Shown: positions 11,400-23,813, counted from the first letter of the stretch. The stretch is 64,000 bases of DNA from Anastatus disparis (GCA_017163975.1 JAFFSR010000278.1:1054001-1118000); one strand, 5' to 3'. Translations and numbers: made by a program. Notes: generated from the sequence alone by a model not told the origin.

Positions 11400-12330
11400 T
11401 GTAACGGCTGTGGGGACCAGGTGGCCGTACTAATTTAGCTAAATGTATAGCTAGAGGTATAATAGGTTATTACACTAAAATATACACATAAAACAAAAAA
11501 AAAAGAAATCAGCTGGAATATACGAAACTTATAGATTTTATTAAATGACAAACACTAGCTATACACTGCAAAGGGCGCCAGTCGCGTGATACGGACGCGA
11601 CACCGTAAGTTATCTTAATTGTACAGATATTAAGCCACACGGCGAAAAGAGAGTCAACTGCGTTCGATTAGTTGCTGTAGAGTATTTATTAGGACATTAC
11701 ATAAGAGAAAGTAGCTTGAACGAAGCTAAAATGAACACCGGACGCACTAATTGATACCGCGCACGTGGTCACCAGCACGCACGCGCACAAATAAAAAAAA
11801 AAGGAAACGATATATTTATCGTTTAAGCCAAGAAAATCTAGACTATTATAAAGCATTTATGCTTTAAGCACTCACGCAATATTTTCACTCCTTCAAATAC
11901 AATAGAAACGCAAAACAACGTATAAGTAAAATGCTTTGCCTTGTATAATCTGCTGCGCAGTTAATATATAAATTACGTTTACCGACTCTCAGGCTTGCGA
12001 CAGAAGGAATGAGCATCTCAAGATGGATGCTTTTCCTTCTTCACGCGGCATGCTATGCGCGCCACCTTATACTCTTGCCTTTTGCGTCTACTTGACTGCT
12101 AGAGTCAGGCTATGCGTAGACTCGGCACATTGGTTAAGCTTTACTGTATAATAATGGTTTCGTGATGTGCTGTGCACCCGGGTATAGTGAGTGGCTTGGG
12201 GTTGGATTAAGCTTGACCGGCGTTGTCTCTCTCTTAACCGCGCGCGAATTTAAGGTCTTCCTTCTGCCGCATATACTATTGTATTATAAAAGCAAGGTTT
12301 AATTAACGTGGCAATTTTGCCATGTTACGA
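11400..12330 (-). repeat. LTR of outer gypsy-like element (its 3' LTR)
   Basis: It starts TGTAACGGCTGTGGGG and ends GCCATGTTACGA on the plus strand. It is a close copy of 17061-17629 joined to 39644-40012. A polypurine tract abuts it at 12331-12349, so the element reads on the minus strand and this is its 3' LTR. Confidence 0.85.
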
Positions 12331-12349
12331 CCCCCCCCCCCTCCCGCCC
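12331..12349 (-). other. Polypurine tract of outer LTR element
   Basis: On the minus strand this is GGGCGGGAGGGGGGGGGGG directly before the LTR. It sets the element's direction. Confidence 0.75.
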
Positions 12350-13202
12350 ACTAAACGGAAGTATACGGTGGAACCGAATACTTTTGTAAAAGGGCGAAAA
12401 AACAAAAAGGTAAATCAGAAAAAAAGGGGGAACTTGACCTAAGATAACCAGAGTTATCTACATCGATGTTTAGTGTAATAAGTATCAAACAAATTTTTAA
12501 TCATTCTTCTTCTGCAATCATTAATAATCTTGAGTAAAAATAATTTAATTAAGGTGTATATGTAACGCGCTGTATGTGCAGGAGCTAAACTAATTACGCT
12601 GCGACTGGCTTACCCCAAAGTAATTTTACAATAAAGGAAAATCTTAAATCTACGCTTTTAAAAACATTCATAACCCGCTCTTACATCATATCTCACCCAT
12701 ACTATATTAAAAAAATTATTACAATGTTATGTTAAAAATTTATCAAATTAAGTGAAAAAGAAAATGATTACTTACTGGAAGATGACGCTCTGGTGCTGTT
12801 ACGTTGCATAGTCTGATTTTAATTTTAATATTTTATTTTTAATGCAGCAATCTTTCATTGTTAATTCTTATTGACAAGTAAACTTTAATAGCACCAGTGA
12901 AGCTGAATGCATTAGTGTATATAACAAAAAATATAATTAATTTATTTAGCTATAATTTTGACTGAAAAACAAAGTTTGTAAATGATAGCGAAGTTGGTAA
13001 AATGACTATGAGACTCTGGATACAGGTGGTTAGTAACAATTAGGCATGATGTAAATTATTTTAATATCTCTAAGGGTCTTGAGAGTATATTCAAGGTCTC
13101 AAATACTACATTTTTAACGAATTGTTCAACTCTTATCACTTATGGAAGTGTGATTAGCTAACAATGAGGTTAAATGAATTATAAGCATGAGACGTTAAAC
13201 AC
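12350..13202. other. Internal noncoding part of outer LTR element
   Basis: This region lies where pol would be expected in a complete element, yet no pol frame or motif is visible. It is AT-rich, with G-rich patches near 12420. Confidence 0.45.
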
Positions 13203-13203
13203 A

Positions 13204-13618
13204 TATGGGGATATCCACACAACTTTTAATCCTAGTAACAGGTCATATTACAGCTGTTCCTGGGTTTACCGCATGATGCACATTATTTAAACTAGGTTCA
13301 AATCTTTTGTACTATCCTGTAACTCTATTTCTAATGTATTTTGTAAATGTGCCACAAACGGCACAGCAGATAATTCTATAAAAAGTAAATTTACACATAA
13401 GATAAATTACGGTAATTTTTTATGTGTAAAAATGAATGTTTTATAGAAATTTCTACTGTGCCGTTCGTGGCACATTTACAAAATACATTAGAAATAGAGT
13501 TACAGGATAGCACAAAAGATTTAAACCTAGTTTAAATAATGTGCATTATGTGGTAAACCCAGTAACAGCTGTAATATGACCTGTTACTAGGATTAAAAGT
13601 TGTGTGGATATCCCCATA
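13204..13618. mobile_element. Long-hairpin MITE with TATGGGGATATCC ends, copy 1
   Basis: The left arm TATGGGGATATCCACACAAC pairs with GTTGTGTGGATATCCCCATA at the right. The arms run about 190 bp to a centre near 13410 (TTACACATAAGATAAATTAC). TA flanks both ends, as in Tc1/mariner-type insertions. Its outer ~30 bp resembles 41176-41941, but the inner arms do not. It was inserted into the gag 3' region of the outer LTR element. Confidence 0.75.
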
Positions 13619-13621
13619 TAT

Positions 13622-14320
13622 GGAAGAACATAGACATCTAACAGCTGAATGGATCGTGGGTTTGATTAATAAGGACTTTACATAACTACTGGGAGGATTA
13701 ATCTGTAAGGACATTAAAGATGGTATTCTGGGCAAGGAGCCTTGCTGAATCAAGGATACTGGTCGATGGGTTGCTTTCTTGCTCTTTTTAATTTTCAGAT
13801 TGTTCTTGTGTGTTTTGGGAGGTTTTTCATATGCAGCTTTGGGGCCGATTGGCGATATTTGACGAGTAGGGAGGAAGGTTGGAGCGGATATCTTGAAGGA
13901 CATTAAGGAAGGAATTATGACAAATTTATGGATATTATGCTTGTTGAAACTAAATTTTCCTGCATTCTGAATTCTTGCCATGTTGGCTGAGTGTGCATCT
14001 TGGGTTTTAATTTTTATTTTTCGTTGGGTGGGTTGGTTTTCCTTCTGTCGTTGCCCGCTCTGGAGAGGAGTATTAGCAAAAGCGGTTGCTAAATAGCAAT
14101 CACTGCTAATTAGAGCTAACACTGGTGTTGGGTGGAGACGCTGTAGATCATCGTCGAAATCGAGGGGAGGGATAATAGGAGTAATATTTAGTCGAGGGAT
14201 ATTCTCACCAGTGTAAGCTGTAATAGGGAAAAGGGATTCATCAGGAGCTGGAGGGGGCCTATATGCTTTACCTTGAGCTTTGCGATTCTCCTTTCTTTTA
14301 CCTGTTTTCTGTAATTCCAT
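13622..14320 (-). pseudogene. Decayed gag 3' region of outer LTR element
   Basis: An open minus-strand frame runs from 14320 through to 13532. Its last ~30 codons are read through the MITE and are not native. The protein is basic and proline-rich (KTGKRKENRKAQGKAYRPPP near the start, then PTQRKIKIKTQ and PPKTHKNNLKIKKSKK). This suits the disordered nucleic-acid-binding tail that follows the gag core in Ty3/gypsy elements. I see no CCHC zinc knuckle, which intact gag of this type usually has, so it may have been lost in a deletion. It lies directly after the gag core at 14850-14431, in a different frame. Confidence 0.5.
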
Positions 14321-14430
14321 AAAACTCTTAAACTGATCTCGATAAATCCGTTATCGATAACTAGGGTGTAGATTCCTATACGCTCTATTTAATTGTTCTT
14401 CAACTGTCATCAGGGGTCGAATTTGGTCCA

Positions 14431-14850
14431 TTAGGTCTCGTAGTTTAGAGATGTATGTGCAACATCTTCTTGGGAACCTGGTGTTCGCCTTTCTATCTCC
14501 ACTTTCAGATGTTTCTGAATATCTTCTATACAGAACTGTAAATGAAAAGCATCTATCAAATCTTCGATCGTACGCCAGTTTTTAATCTCCCTCCTAAACC
14601 ATTGATAGGATTCCTTATCTAATACAGCCCGCAGCGCTCGGATAATCGTGTCCACGGTCAATCCATAAGCTGCTCAACACCCTTGTAAATTATTGAAAAA
14701 GGGTTCCGGGTCCTTTTTCCTATCTCCTCCAAAGGAGACGTGCCAGTTGGCGAAGATCTGGCTTGTTTGCTTCTCCTTGTAAAATATGGAGGCATTCATC
14801 GTCCATTGATACGGATCGGTGTATACTGGGATTGCAGGTTGCCCGAAGAT
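14431..14850 (-). pseudogene. Ty3/gypsy-type gag core, broken
   Basis: Read on the minus strand, this is the conserved capsid segment of Ty3/gypsy gag. It gives FANWHVSFGGDRKKDPEPFF near 14750-14690, a TGA stop after NNLQGC, then LTVDTIIRALRAVL and the clear 'W-R..I..W..L...F...F' and 'I-RRTPGSQEDVA' blocks of the retrotransposon gag family (PF03732-like) in 14661-14431. A TAG lies further upstream near 14865. Gag would form the particle that packages the element's RNA. The stops show that this copy cannot make it. The N-terminal part is in the separate frame 15380-14940. Confidence 0.7.
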
Positions 14851-14939
14851 AGGTGGTTGAGACTAGGGTATTGCTGATTCAGCTGGGTGAAAGTCCTGGT
14901 AAGTTTGATTCGGTTCTCCGTGATATGTCGTAGTAGTGG

Positions 14940-15380
14940 TCACGATGGGGGGAGTACAAGGAGTAGTAATCGACGGTGAATTTCTTTGACTGGTGGGTAA
15001 AGTGGGGGATATCGACGGTCTTCATAAACGTCTGTTACAATCGGAATAAGATCGGACTGTTTGTCTTGCAACGTAGTCGAGTTGCTTGAGCGAATAATCC
15101 GACAGCTTAACGGCAAGCTTTTTATCTGATCAGCATACTTTGGCACCAAAGCAGCTGCTCCTTCACCAAGATGTCTTTTTAATTCGTACTGGTAGATATG
15201 GTTTAAAACTTCACTCATAGTTTGGTTCGTTATAATCCCACGATTACGATAATCCACTGCCTGGGCCATTGACATCTCGTTGACTATCCTAGCTAATTCG
15301 CGCCCAACTCGTAAAAGATCAGTTCGACATAATTCATCCGGGAGTAAAAGGGATTCCATATCTAATTGTCGGTCAACCAT
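14940..15380 (-). pseudogene. Gag N-terminal part of outer LTR element
   Basis: This is a 146-residue minus-strand frame starting MVDRQLDMESLLLPDELCRT. It is mostly helical-looking (RVGRELARIVNEMSMAQAVD, EVLNHIYQYELKRHLG) and ends after a proline-rich stretch. I infer gag because it has the right strand, lies upstream of the gag core and downstream of the long leader that follows the primer site, and starts about 1.7 kb from the 5' LTR. It has no hallmark motif of its own. A frameshift separates it from the core. Confidence that it belongs to this element is good; confidence in the exact start is low. Confidence 0.55.
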
Positions 15381-15384
15381 AATA

Positions 15385-16455
15385 CAAAATTAGAGGTTAT
15401 AATACTAAACAAAGGGTACATAAAAAACGATTGCTAATCTATCCTTATTTAACTAATAATCTGTGCTAAAATGAGATCCTGTCTCAGGAGGTTAGATGAC
15501 TCTCTCTGTAATTTAGTTTTAGCTCTGGCTTGCCAATAGATAAGGGAAATTGTTAAATCTTAGTTAAACTAAAAAAAAATTAATCGTGTTGTCTAAATTT
15601 CTGAGTTTCAAGTTCCGAAAAAAAGCGTTAAAGTCAAGCTAAAAAATTTCTTGTTAAAATGAGCTATATAAGCCGACGGTTATTTCCAGTCGGTAAAGTC
15701 ACCACGTTGCTATGGGTATGAGAGAGCGTACAACAGATAGTAAGAGTTATTAACAAATTTAATAAAATACTACTAGACCAGCTTGCTTAAGATGGCATCG
15801 CTTGAGGGAATAATGCTGAATTTGTAAGATGCTGGAAGGTATAAGATGCAAGGGTGTTTAAACAATTGGACTAACATAAACAAATATACATGTATAAGAT
15901 ATGATATGATATAATATTACACTACGTAGTCATGAAATAATTGCTCTAAAATTACAAAAACTACTTAGTTTTGTCAGTAAGTTTAGGCTTACAACAATAA
16001 AACCTCAAGAAAAATTCTATTTACTATTAACAAAAATCAGCAGATTGAAATTTTTCTGCAATATAAAAAAAATTTATTATTAATATCAAAAACGATTCAA
16101 ATAGATAGCACAAAAAAAATCAATCTAAGGGCAGCTTTGCATAGCACAGTCAAAGGAACAATTTGTTCTCTGGCTGCGCGGCACGACTACGTATTGTGAG
16201 ACAGAGATAGCTAAATATGCTGATGTATTAGTAGGCGTGCGAAAAAGCTAAAACCATATAAAGCTGTATAGGATATAGACAAGCTATACAATATTTAAGC
16301 TGAAATGAATATTACAATCAGAGAGAAAAAAGAATTTTACTATTGTTTTTAGCTTCGTCTAGTGGCGATGAGAACGATTTGTTCCCTCACTCACGCTACA
16401 CTCACAATATATATATGCTAAAGCAATTATATTCGCCACAAGCGAAAAAAAAAAA
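15385..16455 (-). other. Leader region of outer LTR element
   Basis: This is the long untranslated leader between primer site and gag on the minus strand. No frame or known motif is seen. Confidence 0.4.
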
Positions 16456-16489
16456 AAAATTATATATATATAAATATATATAATTTTTT

Positions 16490-16544
<55 letters not shown>

Positions 16545-16605
16545 AAATTTTATATATGTATATATATATATATGTAAATTCTATATATATATATATATAT
16601 ATATG
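16456..16605. repeat. (TA)n microsatellite, two blocks
   Basis: Nearly pure TA runs at 16456-16540 and 16555-16605, broken by TGTGTGTGTAAATT. The tyrosine/isoleucine-rich frames across it are artefacts of the repeat. Confidence 0.95.
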
Positions 16606-17038
16606 TATAATATTTTCAAGCAAAATAAAAGAATATGCCAAATTTTTAAAAATAGGAAAAATAATTTTATAAGGACAAAATTTTATTCTTTACTAGGTGA
16701 AGGAAAATTTGCTGCAAAGAAAGGCGTAAAAATTTTACCATACCAAGCGACAACAAAGCAAAAAAAATATGGCTGCCAGAGCGTCCTCCTTCAGCTCGCT
16801 TCGTGTGTGCGTAGCAAAAATGGCGACCACGTGGCAAAGCTTACGAATTCGAAGAGAAAAAATTATTACACTGGCACAGTTCTATATATTTTTTTTTTTA
16901 GTTTTTTTTCTTTCTTACACAGTTTATTTTATTTTGTTTCACAGCATATTTTTTTTCTTTTCAGTTCGCACTAACAACGCAAAAAAAATCACTTTGATCC
17001 CGAGTTTTTCGCAAAAAATTTTCACTCAAATTTTTGCC

Positions 17039-17058
17039 GGCTCCACGTTGGCACGCCA
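17039..17058 (-). other. Primer-binding site of outer LTR element
   Basis: On the minus strand TGGCGTGCCAACGTGGAGCC begins two bases after the 5' LTR. It resembles the complement of a tRNA-Lys 3' end (TGGCGCCCAACGTGGGGC type), with a few mismatches. Confidence 0.6.
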
Positions 17059-17060
17059 AT

Positions 17061-17629
17061 TGTAACGGCCGTGGGGATTAGGGGGCCGTACTAATTTAGC
17101 TAAATGTATAGCTAGAGGTATAATAGGTTATTTCACTATAATATATACATAAAACAAAAAAAAAGAAATCAGCTGGAATATACGAAACTTATAGATTTTA
17201 TTAAATGACAAACACTAGCCATACACTGAAAAGAACGCCAGTCGCGTGATACGGACGCGACACTGTAAGTTATCTTAATTGTACAGATATTAAGCCACGC
17301 GGCGAAAAGAGAGTCAACTGCGTTCGATTAGTTGCTGTGGGGTATTTCATAAGGAAATTACACGAAAAAAAGTAGCACGAACGAAGCTAGAATGAACACC
17401 GGACGCACTAATTAATACCGCGCACGTGGTCACCAGCACATACGCGCACAAAGCAAAAAAAAAAGGGAACGATATATTTATCGTTTAAGCTAAGAAAATC
17501 TCGACTATTATAAAGCATTGATGCTTTAAGCACTCACGCAATATTTTCACTCCTTTAAATACAATAGAAACGCAAAACAACGTATAGGTAAAAGGCTTTG
17601 CCTTGTATAATCTGCTGCGCAGTTGATAT
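17061..17629 (-). repeat. LTR of outer element, 5' LTR, distal piece
   Basis: TGTAACGGCCGTGGGG onward matches 11400-11960. It stops at AGTTGATAT, where the inner LTR element begins, and resumes at 39644. Confidence 0.85.
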
Positions 17630-18417
17630 GTTACGTCATAAACGTATCTTTTTTATTAACATTGGTAAATCAAAATTCTTCAGTTATTGAACAGTCGCAT
17701 TATTTCATTACTAAGCGAAATTAAGTAGATCATAAGAAAAGAAGCGAAACGTATGTTTCGAAATTTCAAAATGAATTTTACAAATCCTAAAAACATTACG
17801 AAACATATTATCAAAATTCAAGAAAATTTATAAATAAAAATTGATGTAAAAGACAATAAATCTCATAAACAAAATGAGTATAAAAACCAAATGAAACAAA
17901 TGATATTCGGAATATTACCCCGGGTGTCTCATTGGTAATACGTTTACACTGCCCGTCAAGTTTATATTTCAAAGCAATTAGTATTACTTAATATACATAT
18001 ATCAATTATTAGAATATATACGCGCATAAAAATCAATTATATTAAAAGTGTTAAAAGGTATCAATAAACCTCGATGATCTATTTACATATTGTGCCTATT
18101 CATTTGTCTGCCCATACCTAGCACCAATCTACTGAGAAATACTACAAGGTAAGAATATATAATTATTTAATAAACTCTTTATTTTCAAGAATCAAGTTTA
18201 TCCTTTAATAATATTCAATCGTGAGAGCGATTTCGTTCAATGAAATATTGGTGGAGTCTTTCCACCACTAGATTCATACATCTTTATCTTTATACATTTT
18301 ATAAATAAATTCAATATTTTAAACGTACATAATTTATATATATTTAATGCAATTAATTAATATAATTGAATAACATACACACTTTTATTTAGTCTTGGTG
18401 CAAGCCAGGACTTAACA
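17629..18417 (+). repeat. Left LTR of inner element, 789 bp
   Basis: Starts TGTTACGTCATAAACG and ends CAGGACTTAACA. It is the same length as the copy at 38855-39643, with roughly 15-20 differences by eye, about 98% identity. It ends in the TG...CA dinucleotides expected of an LTR. Confidence 0.9.
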
Positions 18418-18420
18418 TTT

Positions 18421-18434
18421 TGGTTCCGGTACAA
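18421..18434 (+). other. Candidate primer-binding site of inner LTR element
   Basis: TGGTTCCGGTACAA begins three bases after the LTR end and starts with TGG, as a tRNA-primed site should. I cannot name the tRNA. Confidence 0.35.
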
Positions 18435-18499
18435 ATTTTTTTAATTGAGAAATCGTATTGAATGTATTGAAGGATAATCAAAGAAAATTTATAATTCTT

Positions 18500-18542
<43 letters not shown>
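18500..18542. repeat. (TA)n microsatellite
   Basis: An almost pure TA run in the leader of the inner LTR element. Confidence 0.9.
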
Positions 18543-18544
<2 letters not shown>

Positions 18545-18630
18545 GCATAAAATATAAAGGGCTTATAATAAATACAGTGTTAAAAAGTGTGTTAATTAAC
18601 CGCCAAGTGCGTCAAATAAAATATTATATA

Positions 18631-20925
18631 CCCTGGTAGAAAAAAGCCTGGATTTACGGTGTCATTATGGTGTATTTTATGGTTTGCAATCATAATATGG
18701 CCACAAACCCAGTCTTATTTCGACGGAATATGGCCAGCTTATGGACTTGACAAGGCTACAAACCCAGTCTTATTTTGACGGAATATGGTCAGCTTATGGA
18801 CTTGACAAGGAATACAAATTTATAATTTTGAAAAGATAATTAAAATTTTGGAATAATAATTAAGGAAATTATAATTTAGAATTATCAGAAAATGATTCAT
18901 TTTAATAAGTTATCATCATATATTATTCTTTTTATAAACTATTTATTTTTATAATTAACAATAACACATTAAAGTTTCATTTATAAAGTTATAGTTAATG
19001 GTCTGACATTATTTACAATTAATAACAATTACTTGTTAGTATATCACTCGAATAGACAAAGGTTATAATGAACAATACAAACTTTATAGGTTATGATTTA
19101 TTTTAAAAATAAATTTAGTGTTAATATAAATTAATGAGATATTAGTATTATTTAATATTAATTGTAGTTACACTCATATAAAATATCAATTAATTAAGAA
19201 CTTAAGGTATCAAGCCCAAATTCAAGCCTAAAATAAAAATTAAATTTAAATGTCATAATAATTTTTTTATAATAATATTATTTAAAAAAAAGTTTTTTTT
19301 TACCTTAGATATATAAAATATAAGACTTTGGCCCATGAATAATTTTAAATAATCTCATGAAATGATTAAAATTCTTTCTTTTATTCGAACACTTGATTTT
19401 GGTGGTCACTGCAAGCTTCCTCAGCCAATTTTCAACGAATTGACTTCAAAATTTCCAGAGATCTTTAATTAATATGTATTCACAAAATAACACTTTTATT
19501 TAAAAGAAAAAGAAAAAGAATTTAAAAGTTTGTCGAACAATTGGTTAAAAATTAACTGAGAAAGCTTACGACAACCACCAAATTGAAGAAATCACATTTT
19601 TGACTAATCAAAAGGATTTTAAGCATTGAATGAGATATTTTAAAATTATTCATAGACTTTGTAAATAAATTTAGAATATTCTGTCTATTATAATATCAAT
19701 ACAGATCCATGTAATGTAGGTTGTATTGTAATTTCACTTCAAAGGAGTTGGTGGCAAGTTTAATTTTTGGTCTAGCGACAACTAAAATATTTAATAATAC
19801 ACATGTTAGAATATTCTTTTTAAAATTATGGCACTCAAAGTTCTAAAATTTTGCAAATAATTTTAAAATATCCTACTGTAACATAATGTCAATGCAAATC
19901 AATGTAATCTAGGTTGTATAATAAAACATAACATTGAATTCTATAGTTTGAAAAGAAGTATAGTCTGGTACGTATAATATGAAAGGACTCATCATAGACT
20001 AAATCAAATATAAAACTGCTCACCAACTTTTTAAATCAAAACAACAGTACAATATAAATTACATTCATATGAATTGATACCATGTTCGAGGAAGATATTT
20101 TAAAGCAAAATACAGAGTATCATAGCTTTAAGTACTATAGTTAAAAAAAAATCTAACAAGTACCACATGAAACATTTCATTTGACATGGACTAAAAATGA
20201 AACTGGCCATCAAGTTGTTTAAAGTGATATTATAATTTCGTTTTCACTTATTTGTTTTTAAAATTATAGCATTTACAATCATGAAATTTTGTAAATAACT
20301 TTAGAATGTTTTGTCTAGCATAATATCAATATAAATCCATATATTGGGAATTGTATTGTAATTTCACTTTGAAAAAATTGGTGTTAAGTTTCATTTTTGG
20401 TTTAGTTACAAACAAAATATTTCATAATACACATATTCGTTTTGAAAGTCTGGTACTCAAAGTTCTAAAATTTTGCAAATAATTTTAAAGTGTCCTGCTA
20501 TAACATAATGTTAATGCAAATCAATTAGTTTTATTATATAACATAATATTGAGTTTTTCAACTAACTAACAAAACTTAAGAACTACATTAGCGCGTCTAT
20601 TTTTAAAGATTAGGATTAGGTTAAGATGTCGAATATAAAGTCATATCAGAAAATTAGGTTATAATAAAAAAAAATTCATTTGTAATTAAAATCTGAAGAA
20701 TAGTGAATAAAAAATAATAGAGAAAAATAGAGAAAGTTCACAATTAAAGTTAAACTTGTTATACTATAAATATAAGTTTATTATAGTAGTGCGCACAAAT
20801 CATACATTAGAATAAGTCCATATTATGGCCAACTTATGGTGAAATTTGACAGTGTAATTACACCGTACAAATATGGCCATATGTTGGTGGACACGCCATA
20901 ATTTATGCTAAACTTTCTACCAGGG
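18631..20925. mobile_element. 2.3 kb non-coding TIR element, CCCTGGTAGAAA ends
   Basis: It begins CCCTGGTAGAAA and ends TTTCTACCAGGG, with TA on both flanks. Sub-terminal ATATGGCCA motifs occur near both ends. The inside holds a 57 bp direct repeat (18703-18758 and 18760-18812, with CAAACCCAGTCTTATTT), two related ~280 bp blocks about 640 bp apart (19660-19950 and 20290-20560, both with CTCAAAGTTCTAAAATTTTG), and a weak inverted pair at 19385-19620. No transposase frame is present, so it is non-autonomous. It interrupts the inner LTR element. Confidence 0.75.
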
Positions 20926-20959
20926 TATTAAAGGCATAAATCAAATAAATATACATAAA

Positions 20960-21260
20960 ATTAAACGCGAAGTGCATTATTAAAAGCGAATAGCGTCATT
21001 GAAAATGAAAATATTATACGCGAAGTGTATTATCAAATACGAATAGCGTCATTGAAAATAAAAATATTAAACGCGAAGTGTATTATCAAATACGAATAGT
21101 GTCATTAAAAATAAAATATTAAACGCGAAGTGTATTATCAAATACGAATAGTATTATTAAAAATAAATTATTAAACACAAAGTGTATCATTAAATACGAA
21201 TAGTGTTCTTAAAAAAATAAAAATATTATACAGATAAAATTAATATATTATACGCAAAGT
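20960..21260 (+). repeat. Minisatellite, ~53 bp unit, five to six copies
   Basis: ACGCGAAGTG starts at 20965, 21018, 21071 and 21123, with decayed copies near 21175 and 21252. Each unit also carries AATACGAATAGTGTCATT. Confidence 0.85.
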
Positions 21261-21784
21261 GCGTTATTGAAATAATTTTTATATACGCGAAATTGCGCGA
21301 TTAAGAATCATATAATACAATTTACATAAAAAAAAATTGTTAATGAAAATAAATGTAAAATCATTAAATCAATAAATGAATCTATAAGAAATCAAGTAAA
21401 AATTAAAAATTCTTTTTTAAACTGATTTTAAATAATATCATTTATTTAGTGCATTGAGAAATTATAACAGATATCAATAATTTTTGCATAATAATTTAAT
21501 TTTAAAAGTGAAGTAAATTTCAAGTTCACGATTAATAAAAGAAATAAAAAGGAAAGTTGACTAAACAGTAAAAATTCAATATCATTTAAAATATTGAGTT
21601 ATATTAAATAATACTAAAAACATATAAATTTTTATGAAAAAAATATAAAGTAAATTTAAAGTAAACAAACTGCAAAAAAAAAAAAAAAAAAAAGCAGAAT
21701 AAATTTAAAAAATACATAATTCTTAATACATTATGTGAAAAATTTGCAAAAGAATCAGAAATAATTTTTGATAACATTATTTCA
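21260..21784. other. AT-rich noncoding stretch
   Basis: It includes an A20 run at 21674-21693. No gene is seen. Confidence 0.5.
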
Positions 21785-22510
21785 TTGAAAATTGATTGCG
21801 TAAAATATGAAAATATTACCGAAAAATTGATAACGGAACTGAATAATCCTAAAGTAATAAAGAAACATTGTTTTTTCGAAAAAGAATTAATAATCTATAA
21901 CGAAAGTAACATATTCAATGTTCATAATATAACATTAGCAGGAAAATGTTATGCAATTGAAAGTCATACATCAGAACTAAATAATCTAAATGATACAAGG
22001 ATACCTGCTCTAAATGAATTAATACAAGTATGTAAAAGTGAAGCCAAACTCACTACCAAAATTAATATATCTGAAGTACTCATAAATTACAAAGATGATT
22101 TTCTAGACGAAAATAATAAATTTTTGAAAATACCAATAAGCTTTAATAATTTAAATAAAAATCAATATAAAATAATATTTGATATCGAACAAACTAATAT
22201 CATCGAAATAAAACAAGATCAATTAGATAATAAAATGTGTTTTAAAATACCTATCAACCATATCACACTTACACTTAACCAACAAGATATAGTCAGTAAA
22301 AAAATTGATAATAATATATTTAAATATACTGATATTTTACCATTAAAAATACCGAATAAGATCAAACAAATGAGAACCATATTTGATCCTTATTATTATA
22401 TCATGAAAAAAAATTATAAATATTTTAGAAAAAAATCTAATATCTTTTTCTCTTTTTCAGGAATATTTAAAAATGTTAAAGACTTTTTTAATTTCTGTAA
22501 TCTTTTCTAG
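21785..22510 (+). CDS. Orphan 241-residue frame in inner LTR element
   Basis: This is the longest uninterrupted frame in the interior of the inner LTR element outside the Helitron. It has no ATG at the stated start (TTG), so the true start may lie at an internal Met or upstream exon. The protein is asparagine- and lysine-rich with a few cysteines (GKCYAIES near residue 52, VCKSEAK near 81, NKMCFKIP near 150). It ends with a hydrophobic, phenylalanine-rich segment (about residues 218-241), which might be membrane-associated. I do not recognise a family. Its position before the 3' end of an LTR element would allow an envelope-like or accessory fragment, but that is inference from position only. 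Codon use is as AT-rich as its surroundings. Confidence 0.35.
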   Translation: MKIDCVKYENITEKLITELNNPKVIKKHCFFEKELIIYNESNIFNVHNITLAGKCYAIESHTSELNNLNDTRIPALNELIQVCKSEAKLTTKINISEVLINYKDDFLDENNKFLKIPISFNNLNKNQYKIIFDIEQTNIIEIKQDQLDNKMCFKIPINHITLTLNQQDIVSKKIDNNIFKYTDILPLKIPNKIKQMRTIFDPYYYIMKKNYKYFRKKSNIFFSFSGIFKNVKDFFNFCNLF

Positions 22511-23813
22511 TTACGTGCTAATTCATTTATCTATTGTTACATATACCTATTTATACATATTATTAATTTTTCATTGATAAAGAATTTTTATAAAATACGA
22601 GGAATCTGTAAGTTTTCAAAATGTGGCTTGAAAATTCACAGATTTTTGATTTAAGGAGCCTATTAACTTAAATCAATCATTTTAAATAATAAGAAATATT
22701 TACATTTAAATCAATTGACTTGATAAATAATGAATGGAATCTATATTAAGAAATTGAAATCAATTAATTTAAATCAATAGGTTAGTTAATAATTTAATAA
22801 AATATGTAAAATTATCATATACATTATCTATTTAGAAAACGTATATTGTATTATAAGATTTAAACTTTAAAATTTTATTTATATCAATCTTTTTATCTAT
22901 ACTTTCATTTTTATTTCATTCAAAAGAAACATCTTGTAAAAGAAATCTAACATTTAGTTATAACTATCATTAAACTTATAAATGTATATTTTATCTTATA
23001 TTTTTACTTATTAATCAACTACTTTTGTCTCTGAATTTACGGTATACAAACATATACTATCTGATATGTATTCGTAAAACTGATTTCATTTTTCACACAA
23101 AAAAAATCTTTAAAAAAAAAAAAAGGGGGAAGTTACATACTTTCATCCAAATGCAACATAAATCAATATTCAAATGAATATTTGAACTTCTAAACTTATT
23201 TAGAAAATGTATTGCAAGAATAAAAAGAAAATTATCATAAAAAAAGTCTTTATCGAGACTTGAAAAAAAAAAAATTTTTTTCGTAAAGAAAAAAAAAGAA
23301 ATAATGAACTTTATTATAAGTTCTATGTAGAATGAGAGAACATAGTTCAATTTTCATTATAGACTCTAAAATTATTTAGAGAACATATTTGTCAAAATAA
23401 AGACAAAAATTACAATTAATCAGTTTAAGTTTCAATCAGATTTATGTTAAAGTACTACGCAAATTACAGACAAAAGCAGAACATTTTTGAGAAATTGAAA
23501 TAATAACTTAACATTTTTCCGTGCGAATTAGTTTGACCGTAACATTTTGGTTTAACTAATAAAGTTACTTTTTACTCATGTTAGATCTCTTATTATATTC
23601 TTAAAATTTGTAGCTTTTAAAAAAATGTCAAAATAAATTACGATAATTTATACATACACGAAAATTATTTAAAAAAAAAAAAAAAACACAATTCTATACG
23701 AATCATAGTAGATCATTATTATAACTGGATTATATTTAATGTTAATTATAATCACATATTATTAATAACTGTAATCTATATATTTTTAGTTAATTTTAAG
23801 TTTTTTTCATGTA
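22511..23813. other. AT-rich interior of inner LTR element up to the Helitron
   Basis: A small hairpin (AATCTGTAAGTTTTCAA / TTGAAAATTCACAGATT) lies at 22604-22647. Otherwise only A/T runs are seen and no supported gene. Confidence 0.45.

Noticed and set aside
16402..17065. Tyrosine/isoleucine-rich frames and a serine-rich frame
   Set aside because: They arise from the TA microsatellite and flanking leader of the outer LTR element.
20960..21260. Regular repeat considered as a CRISPR-like array
   Set aside because: The whole 53 bp unit is conserved with no unique spacers, so it is a minisatellite in a eukaryotic retroelement.
21785..22510. Envelope protein of an LTR element
   Set aside because: Position and a hydrophobic end are compatible, but no signal peptide, cleavage site or family motif is visible, so I left it unnamed.
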